Below are positions 46,393 through 57,790 of a DNA stretch of 64,000 nucleotides, piece by piece. Under the pieces are notes generated by a model. The model saw nothing but the letters and a program-made list of their open reading frames with translations. It was not told the DNA's origin and ran no database searches. The stretch covers positions 129,203,139 through 129,267,138 of the forward strand of contig NC_044983.1 in NCBI RefSeq assembly GCF_008728515.1. The letters are read 5' to 3'. The stretch's first letter is position 1; each line of letters opens with the position of its first letter. Made by a program: the position numbers and the translations under genes. This stretch comes from Papio anubis (lineage: Eukaryota; Chordata; Mammalia; Primates; Cercopithecidae).

Positions 46393-46930
46393 TGTAATCA
46401 CCCAACAGGTTCTTTTGCCCACTGTACAGAAAAGCCAATACATTGAGACCATGGTGTTGTAGTAGAGAAAGAGTTTAATTATCACAGTGTTAGCCAAGCA
46501 GGAGGATGGGAGATGTTTCTGAAATCCACTTCCCTGAGAATTCAGAGGCTAGATTTTTTTCAAAGACAGTTTGGTGGGTAGAGGGCTAGTGAACAGGAAA
46601 TACTGCTTGGTTGGGTTAGGTATGAAATCATAGGGGGTGGAAAATAATCTTTGTGTACTGAATCAGCTTCTGAATGGGGGTGATAGGACTGGTTGAGTCA
46701 GTTCCTTAGTGTGGGTCATAGGTCTGAGTGATTCCAGGCAGAGTCAGTCATCAGAATGCAAACACCTGAAAAATATTTCAAAGACCAATCTTAGGTTTTA
46801 CAATACTGATGTTATCTATAGGAGCAATTGGGGAAGTTACAAATCTTTGGCTTCTGGCTACATGACTCCTGAGCAGTAGTGAATCATAGAAAAGCAAGCT
46901 AGGGGACAATGGCTGGTTATCATTTAGCTA
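46393..46930 (-). mobile_element. Probable ERV LTR, minus strand
   Basis: 'CCCAACAGGTTCTTTTGCCC', 'gagaccatggtgttgtagtagagaaagagtttaattatc', 'gcagagtcagtcatcag' and 'ttaggttttacaatactgatgttatc' resemble a class I LTR in reverse, with ATTAAA-type polyadenylation on the minus strand. The right end is unclear. Confidence 0.55.
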
Positions 46931-47074
46931 CACCTACATCTTAGAAGAATTCAGGCTCTTCCAATAATCTTAACCTTCTGGCCTTTCATTCGTTTTTACA
47001 AGGGTGGCTTTTTGTTCCTGAACAAGGAGAAAGTCAGTTTCAGGAAGGGGCTATTATCACTTATTTTGAGCTGG

Positions 47075-47474
47075 GCCATCGAGCTTCTCTTGCCCCCAGA
47101 CATTGGTTCCACAGCCTTCGAACTCTGGGACTTACATCTTCAGCCTCAGACTGAATTACAGCGTAGACTTCCCTGGTGCTCCAGCTTTTAGACAGCATGT
47201 TATGGGACTTCTTGGCCTCAATAATAGGATGAGTCATTTTTCCTATTAAATCTGTCTCTCTGTATATATCTATATCTATATCTATATCTATATACACACA
47301 TATATATTATATATATGTAGTCTATTATATTATATATATGTAGTCTATTATATATATAGATGTTATATATATAGACAATTCTATTAGTCAGGGTCTCTAG
47401 AGAAACAGAACCAACAGGAGAATACATATACATATATATATATAGAAAAAAATATATATATATTCTATATATGT

Positions 47475-47510
<36 letters not shown>

Positions 47511-47558
47511 TCTCCTGTTGGTTCTGTTTCTCTAGAGACCCTGACTAACAGAATTGTC
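47075..47558 (+). mobile_element. 3' half of an ancient LTR-like repeat
   Basis: 'CCTTCGAACTCTGGGACTTA', 'ttagacagcatgttatgggacttcttggcctcaataatag', then 'tattaaatctgtctctctgtatatatc' and, after a TA/CA microsatellite, 'ctgttggttctgtttctctagagaccctgacta' form the 3' end of a common mammalian repeat. Its terminal segment also occurs inverted at 47374-47424. Confidence 0.65.
47374..47558. repeat. 51-bp inverted repeat around an AT/CA microsatellite
   Basis: Arms at 47374-47424 and 47508-47558 are reverse complements with one mismatch (TATTAG against CTAACA near the outer end). The 83-base spacer is made of TA and CA runs. The left arm is an inverted copy of the 3' end of the surrounding repeat, so the structure arose by foldback at the microsatellite. 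A (TATATC)n run lies just upstream at 47258-47293, and GTCCAATT is repeated about three times from 47555. Confidence 0.95.
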
Positions 47559-47899
47559 CAATTGTCCAATTGTCCAATTTACGGGAGATAAAAAGAGTCT
47601 CCATGAGATCAAAAGGAAAAGCAGTAAGACATACTAACCCCATTGATTTTGAACTTAGTGAAAATTCCTTTTTTGGTTTTCACTAGATTTACCCTCTGTT
47701 TTGGTAAGTTGCAAAGGAATTTGGTTTTGCCTTTGGCTGAACTTGAACTAATATCTAAGAAGAGATAGAGCAAGTTTATTCAAGCCATAAGCTGCTACAC
47801 ACACATACATACACATATATACATAATGTTAATGCATTAAAGTTTTAAAATGCTTTAACTTTTTAGCTTTGGAAATAAAGGAGTAAATACAAGGGCAAC
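47559..47899. other. Unassigned sequence
   Basis: Contains the end of the short GTCCAATT tandem repeat and a small CA/TA run near 47800. No gene. Confidence 0.4.
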
Positions 47900-48135
47900 A
47901 AGGGAGCTAAGCTATGACACAAAGACATAAGAATGATACAATAGACTTTGGGAACTTGGGGGAAATGGTGCGACGGGGTGAGGGATAAAAGACTACACAT
48001 TGGGTATAGTGTACACTGCTCGGGTGATGGGCGCACCAAAATCTCAGCAATCACCATTAAAGAACTTATTCATGTAACCAAAAACCACCTGCTCCCCACA
48101 AACTTATTGAAATTAGAAAATGCAGTAATACAGGG
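47900..48135 (+). mobile_element. 5'-truncated L1P 3' end
   Basis: 'AGGGAGCTAAGCTATGACAC', 'gggtgagggataaaagactaca', 'cgggtgatgggcgcaccaaaatctc' and 'taaagaacttattcatgtaaccaaa' are the 3' UTR of a primate L1. Only the last 240 bases are present. Confidence 0.85.
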
Positions 48136-48187
48136 TAACATTTTTTTGATATTATGACTATATAGGCTGACAGTTCCTAACTGTCCA

Positions 48188-48288
48188 TCTGTCCTTCCTT
48201 CCTTCCCTCTTTCCTTCCTTCTTCCCTCCTTCCTTCTTCCTTCTTTCCTTCCTTCTTCCTCCTTCTTCCTTCCTTCCTTCCTTTCTAA
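48188..48288 (+). repeat. (CTTCC/TTCC)n polypyrimidine tract
   Basis: About 100 bases are almost purely C and T on the plus strand, an imperfect TTCC array. Purine strand asymmetry of this length can form triplex (H-DNA) structures. Confidence 0.9.
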
Positions 48289-48299
48289 CTCAAACTGCT

Positions 48300-50500
48300 T
48301 ACAGCCCAGAGGTAGAGATTTACTCCAGTCAGAACAAATTGGGAAGTGTCAGGCAGTAGTATAGGTTTTTCTCTGTACTAGAGGGCTGTCAATAGTAACT
48401 ATCCTTGGCAGAATACTATGCCAGCTATGAATTCTGGTACATATGCATAATGTGAAGATAAAAGTTAACTACAGTTTGAATTTGCTCTATACAGAAAACA
48501 TAATTTGTAATACGTCTAAAATTGTTCTTTTGTTTAAGAAAATAACTTACTGAATTCATTCAGCCATTCAAGGTGAACTAGACTGAGTGATGCTTAAAAT
48601 GATATGTCATCCTACGACAGAAATTTTCAATTCTTTGAGAACATTTGGAGAGAGGGCTGAGGGACCTAGAACTAGAAGAAAGAGAGAGGAAAGAAATCTT
48701 CAGAGACAAAGGAGGGGCCACAACAAATGATATGGGTAGCAGGAATTCATGGAAGGACATAGCCATGGAAGCTCTCTGATAGGGGAAAGTGTCTGAGAAT
48801 TTCTAGAAACAAGGATGTCAGAAATTTCATTTGAACTATCCTCCATGGCAGATCCTGTAGAATATGTTACTCAATAGCTATTTCAACATTTTACTCTCTT
48901 CCTTCTCTTCCTCTGCTGCAGAGTCTGGGAAGCTAAAGACTCTAGTGATCAAGCAGATGCCTGCTGAGGATTTGGGAGAAAGTCTTTGCTTCCTAATTAC
49001 AAAAGCTATTCCTGCTTTCTCTACTTCCTCTGTTCCTCATTCTTCCTTCCAGAATGGAATGGCTGGAGCTACGTTTATCTTGTGAGCACAAGGCAAAGGC
49101 CAAACGATGTCCACAAACTTTAGCCCTGCTATCACAGGAGCTATGCAAAGGAAGCTCAAACTATTTGGGAACTATTTAAGGAATCTCACAAGTTATAGCT
49201 GATTTAGGGATATTCATGTGCTATTACTTTAAGGTGTTCCTGCTTAATTTTTGCTCTTAAATACAAAAATTTTGTCAGCAGTAATTATAAATATAGATCA
49301 TGATTTGCTTGACATGATGATCAAGAAAATGGTGTAAAATGGTACTTCATATGCATATTTCTAAAAATGTATGACAATATTCACAGCAGCTAATTGAAAC
49401 CAATGAGCAAGGGATGATAATGGGAATACATTGCAAAATGCTCACTTTTATGTAAGCACTAAGTAAAATGCATATACTGTCTTAGTTAGTGAGCTTGTCT
49501 GTTATTCTTAATAGCCATGTGTACACCATCTTAATTATTCCAACTCTGCTTTTTGCTATAAGGTCTTAAGTTTCTCAGCCATAAAATTTTCTACTGTGGG
49601 TTCCTTTAGGAACTTGAATCTTCAGAGGAAATGCTAGGTCTGTGTCCCCAGGAGACTGATGTGGACTTGAGATGAGAGACAGTCAGAAGGGGTCAAATGA
49701 AAGCCAGGCTGCAAGGAGAACGGCCTTGTGAGCCCCACCTCGTGACTGTCTCCACCTTCATCAGGCAGCTTGCTCTGCCAGTCAGAGGGAAGTCAGGGAA
49801 TCAAGAATGACATTTATCCAAACAGGGTGAGCAGGTGAAGAGCCGGTGACCCTGGAACGCTCACAGTGTAAAAAGCATGCGCCAGTGCCTCAGTTCATAG
49901 GCAGCCCATCTCCCATAAAGCCTGTCAAAGTATTACCAATTTCTAGGTGTCTCATGAAAATATTGACAGTTGTGCTTTATCATCCCTGCCCCCACCTTGA
50001 CCCTCTCCCTGTTCATTGGTCCTGGCTGCCAGGTGCTGCTTTGAGTTCTTTGAATTCTAGCTAGGGTAACCAACTTCTCTACAGCTGCCTGAGACTTTTT
50101 TGGACACTTTTTGCACTGAAAATCCCTCATCTTAAGGAAATCCTCTGTCGAAGTCAAACTGGGAAGCTGGTTCTCTTAGTCCTGGAAAAGCTGCAGGTAC
50201 ATGAAGACCCTGCTGATGACACAAAGCTTAACCTCAGGATTGTCTTGAAAACATCATGCTAAGATATGGGCAGCATTGCATATCCAGGCGCAGGTCTCTG
50301 GAGCTTTCTTGGAAACTGGCAGAATGGACAGCTACAGTTGACTTTCTTATTGCCAAAAGCCAATTTTATAATAAGTAATAAGGCTTATTATAAAACTGAT
50401 TTAACATAACATAACAACAAAAGTTTATTACAAATGTTTTCTTACAAAAACTCAGAGGAAAGTAACCAAAAAAGTATTGGGTTAACTAGAGAAGATATAA
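48300..50500. other. Unassigned sequence
   Basis: No gene or repeat family recognised. A 12-bp perfect hairpin (TTTTATAATAAG/CTTATTATAAAA, 8-base loop) lies at 50364-50395. Confidence 0.4.
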
Positions 50501-51343
50501 TTTTAAAAGCGCTTAAAGATGATATCATAAAGTATTATAGCAATTTTTTCTAAAGTAAGGATATATCTTTGGAAATCACAAAAGGCAAGATTGAAAGTGA
50601 GGCCTATATGTTTCAGCAGAAACTTAAATAAATGAATGAACTTTCTCAAGAAAATGAAGGGGACTTGCAGGAAAGTAAGTCTAGACCAAGGAGATAGTTC
50701 AGAGAATGCAGAGAAATTTGTCAAGTAGATAAAAGCATGAGTCTTGCCTCTGAAGAGGCAGACAGCTTCAGGGAAAAAAAAAAGCTACAGGTCTAAGAGA
50801 AGAAATGGAAAGATTCTTTGAATCTTTCAAATGTCAGCTGTTTATACTTGATATCAAAACTCCTAATAAGTGGTTGACAGTTAAGGCTGGTAAGACTGGT
50901 CAAAGAAACCCCAGTGAATTTAGAAAAGAAAATACACATCGCAGGTGAAATTTCCCTGAAGCAGATATTAAATTTGAGCCTTTACAGATGATCTTCAAGA
51001 CCTTTGTATTTCAAGATCAGCATCTGGCAGAGGCTTATGGGAATAAGGGAATCCTATGGGCTATCAGATCACTGAGGCTTCAGGTATGTTCAGCTGGGAT
51101 GGCTCAGAGATCTCGTGTCCAAGGTGTGTTATATGGACCAGAAGCTACTTCCACAGTATTCAGATCTCAGGATGAAAATTCCTCCACCAAGGCAACCACA
51201 TCCTAGAACAACTCTTCTTCCTCAAGCAAAAAAAGCAGAGTTTATCCTCGTGTTTCCAACTTTGGCTGTCTCTTTCAGACCAACAGGGTACTGAAGTTTT
51301 TATGTGCTTCCTTTTAATGAGGCAAATGGCCCAAGATCCTCAA
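50500..51343 (+). other. Coding-like tract of unknown origin
   Basis: Reading along 50560-51320 while allowing a few stops and frame changes gives plausible protein text, for example MNELSQENEGDLQESKSRP and, in the open frame 50988-51206, QDQHLAEAYGNKGILWAI. An A run near 50775 shifts the frame. This may be an old retrocopy or an ERV internal fragment. I recognise no domain, and chance openness is possible. Confidence 0.3.
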
Positions 51344-51356
51344 AAATGATGTTAAT

Positions 51357-51643
51357 GGGCTAGGCACAGTGGCTCATACTCGTAATCCTAGAACTTTGGG
51401 AGGCTGATGCAAGAGGATTGCTGGAGCCCAGGAGGTGGAGACCAGCCTGGACAACATAGGGAGACCTTGTCTCTTTGAAAAATAAACAAAATTAGCCAGG
51501 TGTGGTGGTACACACCTATAGTCCTGGCTACTCAGGAGGCTGAGGTGGGAGGATCACTTGAGCCTGGGAAGTCAAGGCTGCACAGAGAAGAGATTGTGCC
51601 ACTGCCCTCCATCCTGGGTGACAGTGCAAAACCCTATCCAAAG
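51357..51643 (+). mobile_element. AluJ-like element with perfect target duplication
   Basis: 'GGCTAGGCACAGTGGCTCAT' to 'gggtgacagtgcaaaaccctatcc', with the old 'gcccaggaggtggagaccagcctgg' arm. The 13-bp AAATGATGTTAAT repeats exactly at 51344-51356 and 51644-51656. Confidence 0.95.
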
Positions 51644-51841
51644 AAATGATGTTAATAATACCTTTAATATCTTAGGTTCTCTTTATATGTCTCTCACACT
51701 TGAGAGTGGTGCAGCTGATCCAGGCTTCATTTCCCCCACCTCATGAGTCAGTAGGAGGGACCAGGGAATCAGGCCCTGAGGATGGTTCTAGGAGAAGGAC
51801 CTCCTTTCCTTCCCTCTTCCCTAGAAACTCATCTGAAGTCT

Positions 51842-52262
51842 TGATATTAGTTTGCTTTGGCTGCCATAACAAAATATCACAGATTTGGTGACTTAAGCAA
51901 TATAAATTTATCTTCTCACACTTCTGGATGTTGAAAGCTTAAATATCAACATACCAGCAGGCTTGGTTTATGGTGAGGCCGCTCTTCCTGACCTGCAGAC
52001 AGCTACCTTCTCTCTACATTCTCACATGACCATTTCCGTGTGTGTGTGAGGGCGGTGGTGGGCCAGGGGAAGGGAGAGTAAGAGAGAGAGGAGAGATGTC
52101 TCATTTATTTTTATTGTCTCATAAGGATACCAGTCCTATTGGACGGAGCCCCACTCTCCCACCCTAAGACCTCAGTTCATCTTACCTCCTAAAAGACCCT
52201 ATCTCCAAATGCAGTCACATATGTAAATTTTAGAGTAAGGGGACAAAATGGAGTCTATAGTA
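51842..52262 (-). mobile_element. MLT1-type MaLR LTR
   Basis: 'TGATATTAGTTTGCTTTGGC', 'tgccataacaaaatatcacag', 'ctcttcctgacctgcagacagctaccttctc', 'ccctatctccaaatgcagtcaca' and 'ggggacaaaatggagtc' follow the reverse MLT1 layout. A purine-rich (GA) stretch near 52070-52095 lies within it. Confidence 0.85.
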
Positions 52263-52867
52263 GCCTCCATAGATTACTTTCTGCAGTCCAGGGGGCTTCC
52301 CTGAACTTCTCTATCTTCTAATAGCACTGAGGACACTCTAGTCACAAAGGAGTTTCCTTGTCATTCTTATCCAAACACTGCATCTCCCCACATTCCGAGA
52401 GAAGTGAATGTTCAGCAGGACTGAGTCCATCCTCCAGAGTACCTCCTTCTGAAGGTCTATAACCAGATAAATACTAAAGTCATTTTGAATTGCCTTCCTT
52501 TTAGTTAAACTACTGGTGTTTAAGAAATTGCACAATTATTCAAATTGTACCTTGATAGTATTATAATTCATAGAGTTATATTTGATAGAGATTATATTAT
52601 ATATATAAAGAATCCTATAAATTATTTTCATTTTGTCATTCTTTAGGTAGTACATGTATTATATTTGTATTGCATTTTGATGTCATTAACCCGTCATTTA
52701 TAACATAAAACACTCTACCAGGCATTTTGCATGAACACTTCAGCAATGAGACATATTTAAAATTTTAAATGCCACATTGAGTTGCCAAAGGTGTATTTAA
52801 TATTGTTAAAAGGCAATTGTGGAAGGAGCTTAAAGTTTACCTAAATAAATTTGCATTGGCTAAAAGA
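52263..52867. other. Unassigned AT-rich sequence
   Basis: No gene. A short TA-rich run lies near 52590-52610. Confidence 0.4.
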
Positions 52868-53293
52868 ATCAGTTCAATATATGAAAATCAATCAATGTAA
52901 TACACCACATTAACAAAATGAATACAATAATACATAATCATTTCAGTTGATGCAGAAAAAGCATTTCATAATGCTCTTAATACAATTCAACATTCATGAT
53001 AAAAGTACTTAACAAAACTAGGATTAGAAGAAACTACCTCAACATAATAAAAGCCATATATTAAAGAAATATCACATAATTAACATCATACTTAACGGTG
53101 AAAGATTGAAAGATGTTCTTGTAAGATCTGGAATAAGGCAAGGGTACCTTCTCCAGCAACTTACATTCAACGTAGTATTGAAGTCCTTGCAGAGAAATTA
53201 GGTAATAAAATAAAATAAAATAATTAAAAATGAAAAGGAAGAAGTAAAATTCTCTTTATTCTCAGATGGCATTATCTGTAGAAAACCCTAAAC

Positions 53294-53296
<3 letters not shown>

Positions 53297-53332
<36 letters not shown>
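53297..53332. repeat. (CA)n microsatellite
   Basis: Eighteen uninterrupted AC units inside the L1M; a likely length-variable marker. Confidence 0.95.
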
Positions 53333-53335
<3 letters not shown>

Positions 53336-53724
53336 AGAATCAATAAACAACTTAGGCAAAGTTGCAGAATGTCAATTTAACACACACAAATAAGTTGTTT
53401 TCTATGCACTAGGAATATGTAGTATATACAAAAAAATTAAAATACTGTTCCATTAAAATAGCATCAAAAAGAATAAATATTTTGGAATAAACTTAATCAG
53501 AGAGGTAAAAAATTTGTACACTGAAAACTACAAAGCATTGCTGAAAGAAATTCAAGAAGATATAAATTAATAGAAATACATTCTGTGTTCATGGATTGGA
53601 AGATTTGATATTATTATGATGCCAATACTACATGAAGTAATCTACAGGATCAATGCAATTTCTATCAAAATCCCAGTGGCATTTCTTTTGCAGAAATAGA
53701 AAAATCTATTTTGGGAAAAAAAGA

Positions 53725-54040
53725 GGCTGAGTACAGTGGATCACACCACCTGTAATCCCAGCACTTTGTGAGACCGAGGTGGGCGAATCACTTGAGGTCA
53801 GGAGTTCAAGACCAGCCTGGCCAAAATAGTGAAACCCCGTCTCTAATAAAAAAAAAACAAAAATTACTCAGGCATGATGGTGTGTGCCTGTAATCTTAGC
53901 TATTCGGGAGGCTGAGGCAGGAGAATCACTTGAGCCCAGGAGGTGGAGGCTGGAGTGAGGTGAGATCATGTCCTGCACTCCAGCCTGAGAGATTGAGTGA
54001 GACTTTGTCTCAAAAAGGAAAAAAAGAAAAAAGAAAAAAA
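53725..54040 (+). mobile_element. Alu, AluS-like
   Basis: 'GGCTGAGTACAGTGGATCAC' to 'gagactttgtctc' with a long mixed A/G tail. It splits the L1M. A/G-rich flanks hide the target duplication. Confidence 0.93.
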
Positions 54041-55562
54041 ATTGATAGTTTTACACTTCTTGATTTCAAAACTTAACTACAAAGCCATGTGGCATTGGCA
54101 TAAAAACCATGTGGCATTGGCATAAAAAACAGTTATATAGAACAATGGAATAGAATAGGGACTTCATAAATAAATCATTGCATATATGGTCCAGTAATTT
54201 TTGAAAGTGGTTCAAAGATTACTTAATGAGGAAAGAACAGTCTTTTCAATGAATGGTGTTAGGAAAACTGAGTATACACATGGAAAAGAAAAAAGTTGGG
54301 CTTTTCCCATATACTACATTCAAAAATTAACTCAAAATAGACCAAAATATAAAAGCCAAAATTCTAAAATTGTTAGAAGTAAACATAGGGGAATAATTTC
54401 ATGACACTGAATTTGGCAAACCTGTCTTGAATATGACACCAAAAGCACAGGCAACAATTTAAAGAAATATAATTTTGCCTACATTAAAGTTAAAAACCTT
54501 TGTGAATCAAAGAATACTATCAAAGGGAGAAGGCAACCCATAAAATAAGAGAAGACATCTGAATATCATGTTCATTGTAAGGGATTAATATCCAGATATA
54601 TAAAGAACACCTACAACTCAACAACAACAAAAAACAAACAACCCAACTTAGAAAGGGGCAAAGGACTTGAACAGACATTTTTCCAAAGAAGATACATTAA
54701 TGGCCAATAAGTATATGAAATTTTTCTCAACATCCTTAATCACTGGGAAAATGCAAATCAAAACTACAATGAGATATCACTTTATAGCCATTAGTATGAT
54801 TATTACAAAAATATCAGAAAATTACAAGTTTTGGTGGGGATAGGGGAAAAAATGCAACCATTATGTTCTGTTGGCAGGAGTGTAAAATGGGGAAGTATCT
54901 AAGGAAAACAGTATGGTGATTCTTCAAAAAATTAAAAACAGAATTACCATATGATTCACCAATTCCACTTGAAGAACCAATATTTGTTGGAAATTGAACT
55001 TTGGAAATTGAGGAAATTGAACTGATATTTGTACACTCATGTTCGTGGCAGCAATATTTACAATAACCAAAAAGTGAAAGCAACCCAAGGACTCACCCAC
55101 AGATGAGCTCATCCACTCATCCACAGATGAATGGATAAACAAAATATGATATACACATATCATGGGATATTATTCAGCCTTGGAAAAGGAAGGAAATTCT
55201 CGCATATGCTATAACATAGACGGACCTTCTGAACAGTCTGCTAAGAGACATAAGCCAGCTACAAAAGGACAAATACTGTATGATTACACTTATATGAGTT
55301 ACCTACAGCAGTCAAATCCACAGAAACAGAAAGTAAAATGGTGGTAGTGCAGGACTGAGAGAAGGGTAGAATAGAGAGGTATTATTTAATGTGTTGGAGT
55401 TTCTGTCTGAGAAGATGACAAAAGTTCTGGAGATGGATGATGGTGGTTTTTGCACCACAATGTAAATGTATTTAATACCACTGAACTGTGCACTTAAAAA
55501 TGGTTAAGATGGTAAATTTCATTATAGATATTTTACTCTCACAAAAAGTCATAAAAATAAAA

Positions 55563-56339
55563 CACGGTTCCTCCCATAAAGTTGCCTGACCACCACTTTT
55601 TTCTTTCTCCAGAAAAAAAAAAACATTTTCTCTTATCTTAATATGAAGATTGTAAAGATTTTCCGACAATCCCTTGATCTACTTTTAAAGTTTAAGATAA
55701 TTAGAATTCTCAAAAAAGAGTTTTATCATCTTTGTCCATTGCTTTAGATGCCAACTCCCTTTATGGTCCTTTAAATATGCATTAATATGAAAATGAGGCA
55801 TAACTCCTTCACATATTTTCATTGCTGGATTCAGAGTGTGAAGGTGAAGTGGATATAATCAAACCTGCTCAGATTCCAACTACTACTTAAGGTCTGGGTT
55901 GATTGCAGACTTTGAATGCAGCACCGTTCAGTGAAATAAGGTGACGGGAGAGCATGAGCTATAGGAAAATGAGCTCACCTTGAATCTGTGACCATGGCTG
56001 CTTTTCATCATGATTAATGGTCACTGGTCCTTGCTCACATCAATCTAGGCTGGTTCCCCCACACAGAAGAAAGTCAGCCTCAACATCCCAGGAGTTAAAT
56101 CTGGTCTTGACAGCTGCTGCAAAGGCTGAACTGGCCAGGAGAGGTCCCATTACCTGCTGTGCAACACCTCATGGTGCTTCCAGCCAACAGGTGAGCAGGC
56201 ACAGCAACTGGCTAGCTGCAGCCAAGATGAGGCTGGGCAGTCCCAGGGCAGAGGTAATTACCTGGCAGAGTAGTGGAGGGCCAGGAAGAAACTTCAGGAG
56301 CCTGGGACAAAACCTCACACACTCCTTATTTTGAAAACA
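55563..56339. other. Unassigned sequence
   Basis: The 105-residue frame at 56017-56334 has no known domain. Nothing else seen. Confidence 0.4.
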
Positions 56340-56490
56340 GAGATGAATTGCTTAATCTCCTAATTTTTGTCTCCTCTTTTGTAAAATGGGAAGAAGACTT
56401 GCCTGGCAGGTTTGTTTTCAGGATTGAATGTGACAACCTACATCTCTTGTCTGGTCGCACAGTCAGTACCTGATAGAGTTCAATTTTCCC
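56340..56490 (-). repeat. MIR SINE
   Basis: 'GCTTAATCTCCTAATTTTTG', 'tctcctcttttgtaaaatggg' and 'caggattgaatgtgacaac' follow the reverse MIR pattern. Confidence 0.8.
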
Positions 56491-56499
56491 TCACTCTCA

Positions 56500-56805
56500 T
56501 TGCTCTTATTTAATATGATGTTCCAAATAGAGCAATTTGATTCTTGTCTTGCTCTCTGTGCCTGGAACGTCCTCCCACTGCTTTGCAAACTACTATTAAT
56601 CCTTCAATATGCAACTCAGATGTCATTTCCTTCCCTGTTACAAAGGCCACTGTAGCCCTTCCTTTTATGGAGACAAATGGTGCCAATTGCCACAGAGCTT
56701 TCCCTCTCCTCCACTTCTGTATCCTGGTCATAGTTCTATTTTTAGGTTCTCTATTCAATTACTATTTCCTGTGCCTCTGTCCCCTGCACTCATCATTGCT
56801 CTATC
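56500..56805 (+). repeat. L2 LINE fragment
   Basis: 'TCTGTGCCTGGAACGTCCTC', 'ccttcaatatgcaactcagatgtcatttcc' and 'tgtagcccttcc' are classic L2 3'-region blocks. The 96-residue frame over it is not a gene. Confidence 0.8.
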
Positions 56806-56807
56806 CT

Positions 56808-57040
56808 AAGGGTCAGCAAACAATTTTTGTATAGCGCCTGATTGTAAATACTTTAGGCTTTGCAGGTCCATGGTCTCTTCTGCAACCATGCAATTGTGCT
56901 ATTGCACTGCAAAAGCAGCCATAGACAACTTGTAAATGAATGAGTGTGGCTGTGTTTCCAATAAAACTGCATTGATAAAAATAGGCAAAGAGTCAGATTT
57001 GTCCACTGGTCATAATTTTCAGCTCCTGCTTTACCCCATC
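56808..57040 (+). mobile_element. hAT-Charlie-type MITE
   Basis: 'GGGTCAGCAAACAATTTTTG', 'gattgtaaatactttaggctttgcaggtccatggtctc', 'gcagccatagacaacttgtaaatgaatg' and 'ggctgtgtttccaataaaactgc' match a common non-autonomous Charlie element. The right terminal repeat is lost or eroded. Confidence 0.8.
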
Positions 57041-57104
57041 CAGGTGGCATGGAGCTTGGCATAACAAACATTAGAAAAATGGTATCTGTCCCAAATTCTG
57101 GGCT

Positions 57105-57498
57105 TGCATTAGTCCATTTTCACATTACTATAAAGAACTGCCTGAGACTGGGTAATTTATAAAGGAAAGAGGTTTAATTGACTCATAGTTCAGCATGGCT
57201 GGGGAGGCCTCAGGAAACTTACAATAATGGTGGAAGGTAAAGGGGAAGCAAGTCATCTTCTTCACAAGACAACAGGAGGGAGAATGAATGCAGGAGGAAC
57301 TACCAAACACTTATAAAACCATCAGATCTCATGAGAACTCACTGACTACCACGAGAACAGCATGCGGGAAACCACCCCCACGAACCAATTATCTTCACCT
57401 CGTCTCTCCCTTGACACGTGGGGATTATGAGGGTTATAATTAGGTTAGATATAAAAAAAGATAAGATTTGGGTGGGAACACAAACCCTAACCATATCA
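57105..57498 (-). mobile_element. MST-type MaLR solo LTR
   Basis: Complete, from 'TGCATTAGTCCATTTTCACA' to 'caaaccctaaccatatca'. Flanks GGGCT (57100-57104) and GGGAT (57499-57503) agree at four of five positions. Same orientation and probably same subfamily as the copy at 31159-31545. Confidence 0.93.
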
Positions 57499-57669
57499 GG
57501 GATCAAGTCTGACCCTGAAATGTCCTCTTCCTTCCAGGTGGTCTGTTCTTATCTGTGATGGGCCCACCCGATGCACAAAAAAGAAATTCAATATGATCCA
57601 TTGCCTGCGCCTTTTCTTCCAGAGGCCAAAAATGCAAGGACATGTAATGTTGCGAAAAGGGTGCTCTTC

Positions 57670-57790
57670 ATAGAATCAGAAGGCCTGGGGTGAATTCCTA
57701 TTTTGGGCACTTGTGTGTAGTCTCAGGCTGGCCATGTCACACTTTTGAGCCTTTATCTACAAAATAGGTTTCTTATCTTTACAAAATGCA
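57670..57790 (-). repeat. MIR fragment
   Basis: 'GAATTCCTATTTTGGGCACT', 'gccatgtcacacttttgagcctttatctacaaaatag' is a diverged MIR in reverse. Confidence 0.6.

Larger units (their letters stand above)
52868..55562 (+). mobile_element. L1M ORF2 3' half and 3' UTR
   Basis: Starts at the reverse-transcriptase palm region ('TCATTTCAGTTGATGCAGAA' then 'aaagcatttcataatgc'), continues through 'tcttgatttcaaaacttaactacaaagcc' and 'ggcaaaggacttgaacagacatttttccaaagaag' and ends with the L1M 3' UTR ('ggtaaatttcattatag'). An Alu interrupts it at 53725-54040, a (CA)n lies at 53297-53332 and a 22-bp tandem duplication at 54085-54128. All frames are broken. Confidence 0.92.

Noticed and set aside
47218..47496. 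92-residue minus frame
   Set aside because: Mostly microsatellite translation (Ile-Tyr and Cys-Val repeats) across the inverted-repeat region.
47555..47580. CRISPR-like direct repeats
   Set aside because: The GTCCAATT units are contiguous without spacers. The genome is a primate, so a CRISPR array is not expected.
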